Position numbers and translations under genes: made by a program
NCBI GenBank assembly: GCA_934277435.1
Contig: CAKQUE010000010.1
Span: forward strand, 1-50,830
Length of the DNA: 50,830 bases
Reading direction: 5' to 3'
DNA from: an uncultured Alphaproteobacteria bacterium
GTDB lineage: Bacteria; Pseudomonadota; Alphaproteobacteria; RF32; CAG-239
Notes under the pieces: model-generated
What the model was told of the DNA's origin: nothing
The model's database searches: none
The model's input: only the letters and a program-made list of their open reading frames with translations
In this document: positions 49,649 through 50,830 of the stretch, piece by piece
Layout of the letters: every line of letters starts with the position of its first letter
Numbering within the stretch: the first letter of the stretch is position 1

Positions 49649-50461
49649 TCACAATTTTTCAACCTGAATTACCATAGAAATACGGTGTGTTTCATGCGGT
49701 TTCAAACGTACAAAATAATCCCCCTGATTAGCCGGTTCAACGCAAACAAATTGCTTGTATTGCCCAGCCGACATTTCTGCCAAATCTTTAGCCGGATTCC
49801 AAACCACTGTTGATTTTGAACCGCTTTTTTCAATACATATTTTCCGTTTATAGCCCTTATCAACAATCTCTATATTACCGCTATGATTTAAGAATGCCGC
49901 GTCAAATTCGCCGCCAATCTGTAAGTCATCGGCAAGTTCATATACTTTGCCGTCTAATGAACTTTTATATTGATGTCCGCTCAAACCTTTTATTGTAATA
50001 TTTTCAAGTGAACTAATATTAAAGTAACAATGCAGCGCTTCACTAAAAGAAAAATCCTCAGCACCATTATTTGTGGTTTCCAAGCAATATTCCAGCTTAT
50101 CGCTAATTTTTATTAACAGCTTTGCGCTAACCGACAAATTATATTTTTCATCAGGCTGTAAATATAGCTCTATCTCTGATTTTTGACTATTGGAAACAAC
50201 ATTTTGCACTTGCCAGTCAGAAATACGGGCAAAACCGTGACGCGGAAGATTATCATTCAGTTTTTCTGCCGCAAAACGCAGCCAACAAACAGGCACACCG
50301 CCGCGAATAGCTTGACTATGGTCAAATTTATTCAAATTTCCCAGCCAAAACACATCATGCTCTTCACCTTTGGGACAATACGAAAACAAATCTGCACCCC
50401 AGAGCGCCAATTTACATTTAGCCTTATCATTTTCCAAACTTATAAATCCGCTTTCAAACAT
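49649..50461 (-). CDS. D-hexose-6-phosphate mutarotase-like aldose epimerase
   Basis: 270 residues of the galactose-mutarotase-like fold. LWGADLFSYCPKGEEHDVFWLG, AIRGGVPVCWLRF, and LPRHGFARISDW with the conserved HGF histidine, then ALHCYFNISSLE with the second catalytic-type histidine, and GEFDAAFLNH match the YeaD-type hexose-6-phosphate mutarotases. It would interconvert alpha and beta anomers of glucose-6-phosphate. No signal peptide. Terminates at the repeat-borne hairpin. Confidence 0.85.
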   Translation of the reverse strand: MFESGFISLENDKAKCKLALWGADLFSYCPKGEEHDVFWLGNLNKFDHSQAIRGGVPVCWLRFAAEKLNDNLPRHGFARISDWQVQNVVSNSQKSEIELYLQPDEKYNLSVSAKLLIKISDKLEYCLETTNNGAEDFSFSEALHCYFNISSLENITIKGLSGHQYKSSLDGKVYELADDLQIGGEFDAAFLNHSGNIEIVDKGYKRKICIEKSGSKSTVVWNPAKDLAEMSAGQYKQFVCVEPANQGDYFVRLKPHETHRISMVIQVEKL

Positions 50462-50554
50462 TATAAAATACCCCTTACGACATAAATTTTACGTCAGCAT
50501 AAATCTTTTTCCTACCAGCGTCAACAGCTTTACTAAGCGGACCTAGTTTTTTAC

Positions 50555-50583
50555 TTTACATTTTTTATTTCTTTAGTTAAACT
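50555..50583 (+). promoter_or_regulatory. promoter of the structured RNA
   Basis: TTTACA (50555-50560), 17-bp spacer, TAAACT (50578-50583). The start would fall near 50590, exactly at the first hairpin of the RNA. The region 50462-50554 shows nothing else clear. Confidence 0.5.
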
Positions 50584-50590
50584 CTTAAAC

Positions 50591-50788
50591 AGGCAGGTGT
50601 TAGTCTGCCTAGGGCGTGAGAACCCTTTTATACACATAGTCGTTACAGCATAGCGACTTAAAATTTTTTATGCCGATTTCCGTCGGACGGATGTCGGCTG
50701 AATAAGGCTATTTGGCTGAATAAGCCGAGCCGTTTATGTGTATACGGTTTCTCAACATCCGCCCGCTTCAAAGCGGGTTTTGTTTTTA
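50591..50788 (+). ncRNA. riboswitch-like structured RNA leader
   Basis: Hairpin AGGCAG/CTGCCT (50591-50610), then a large closed domain. Closing helix: GGGCG (50612-50616)/CGCCC (50760-50764), TGAGAACC/GGTTTCTCA, and TATACACATA (50629-50638)/TATGTGTATA (50735-50744). Inside are three hairpins: AGTCG/CGACT, GCCGA-CCGT/ACGG-TCGGC, and GGCT-ATT/AAT-AGCC, with GGCTGAATAAG occurring twice. The CCC of the closing helix also belongs to the terminator stem, so the two structures exclude each other. I cannot match it to a known riboswitch class. Confidence 0.6.
50762..50787 (+). terminator. intrinsic terminator competing with the RNA's closing helix
   Basis: CCCGCT (50762-50767), loop TCAA, AGCGGG (50772-50777), then TTTTGTTTTT. 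It lies 27 nt before the next start codon. Confidence 0.75.
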
Positions 50789-50813
50789 TGTAACATTAAA
50801 CGGAGTTTGAAAA

Positions 50814-50830
50814 ATGTATAAAAATTGGGA
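50814..50830 (+). CDS. start of an unidentified gene (cut by window edge)
   Basis: ATG 50814 with CGGAG 8 nt upstream; the visible residues are MYKNW. It lies directly behind the structured RNA and terminator, so it is the likely regulated gene. Its identity would be the best clue to the RNA's ligand. Confidence 0.6.

Noticed and set aside
50727..50751. Group II intron domain V (GAGCCGT...ACGGTTT)
   Set aside because: The stem has internal mismatches, no GAAA-type loop, and the same bases pair better with 50617-50638 in a long helix. No reverse transcriptase gene lies upstream.
1..50830. CRISPR array, rRNA operon or replication origin
   Set aside because: No regularly spaced short repeats with unique spacers, no rRNA signatures and no DnaA-box cluster were seen on reading the window.

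Overview
The window looks like the chromosome of a low-GC (about 35-40%), Gram-negative, anaerobic bacterium, most likely a host-associated gut alphaproteobacterium. The evidence is a long pyruvate:ferredoxin oxidoreductase, MlaA/MlaC outer-membrane lipid proteins, two C-terminal beta-barrel autotransporters, alphaproteobacterial-style rpoB/rpoC, and intergenic palindromic repeats of the kind seen in Alphaproteobacteria. The taxon is inferred from gene content; no 16S gene is present.

Layout. 1-1.0 kb: the end of a phage-like gene and a small lysis-type cassette (membrane/coiled-coil protein, muralytic enzyme, holin-like hairpin). 1.1-2.5 kb: an Mpi-type serine DNA invertase followed by a paralogue that has lost its catalytic serine and arginines. 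Between them is a 12-bp inverted repeat that encloses a leftward sigma70-like promoter. 2.65-12.2 kb: a tightly packed surface-glycan operon with an RgpF/GT4 glycosyltransferase, a cytidylyltransferase, Gmd and Rmd (GDP-D-rhamnose), a small-molecule kinase, a nucleotidyltransferase-HAD fusion, a GT-B protein, an SGNH protein and a WavE protein. If the 1.77-1.89 kb segment flips, its promoter would point into this operon, so I read the locus as phase-variable and OFF in this assembly. 12.2-13.1 kb: a Fic remnant, a terminator and a 132-bp tRNA-antisense-like repeat.

13.1-28.1 kb (minus strand): a giant 3884-residue Pmp-like autotransporter with three near-identical internal repeats, then a 1037-residue autotransporter. 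Upstream of the second is a 15-bp inverted repeat spaced like the one at 1.8 kb. 28.1-28.7 kb is a cluster of palindromic repeats. 28.7-35.5 kb (minus): gpsA, a small unknown gene, mlaC, mlaA, nifJ/PFOR. 35.8-38.0 kb (plus): a foreign-looking inactive M16 peptidase homologue and a metal-exporter-like membrane protein with a palindrome inside its promoter. 38.3-39.4 kb (minus): a lipoprotein and a small membrane protein. 39.5-47.9 kb (minus): rpoC and rpoB, without rplJL upstream. 48.2-49.3 kb (plus): HdeD-like protein and a phosphoribosyltransferase. 49.3-49.6 kb: a candidate small RNA between 51-bp direct repeats. 49.6-50.5 kb (minus): a hexose-6-phosphate mutarotase homologue. 50.6-50.8 kb: a multi-helix structured RNA whose closing helix competes with an intrinsic terminator, just ahead of a gene cut by the window edge.

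The strongest candidates for something undescribed are (i) the invertase / invertible promoter / dead-recombinase module driving a glycan operon and (ii) the riboswitch-like RNA at the right edge.
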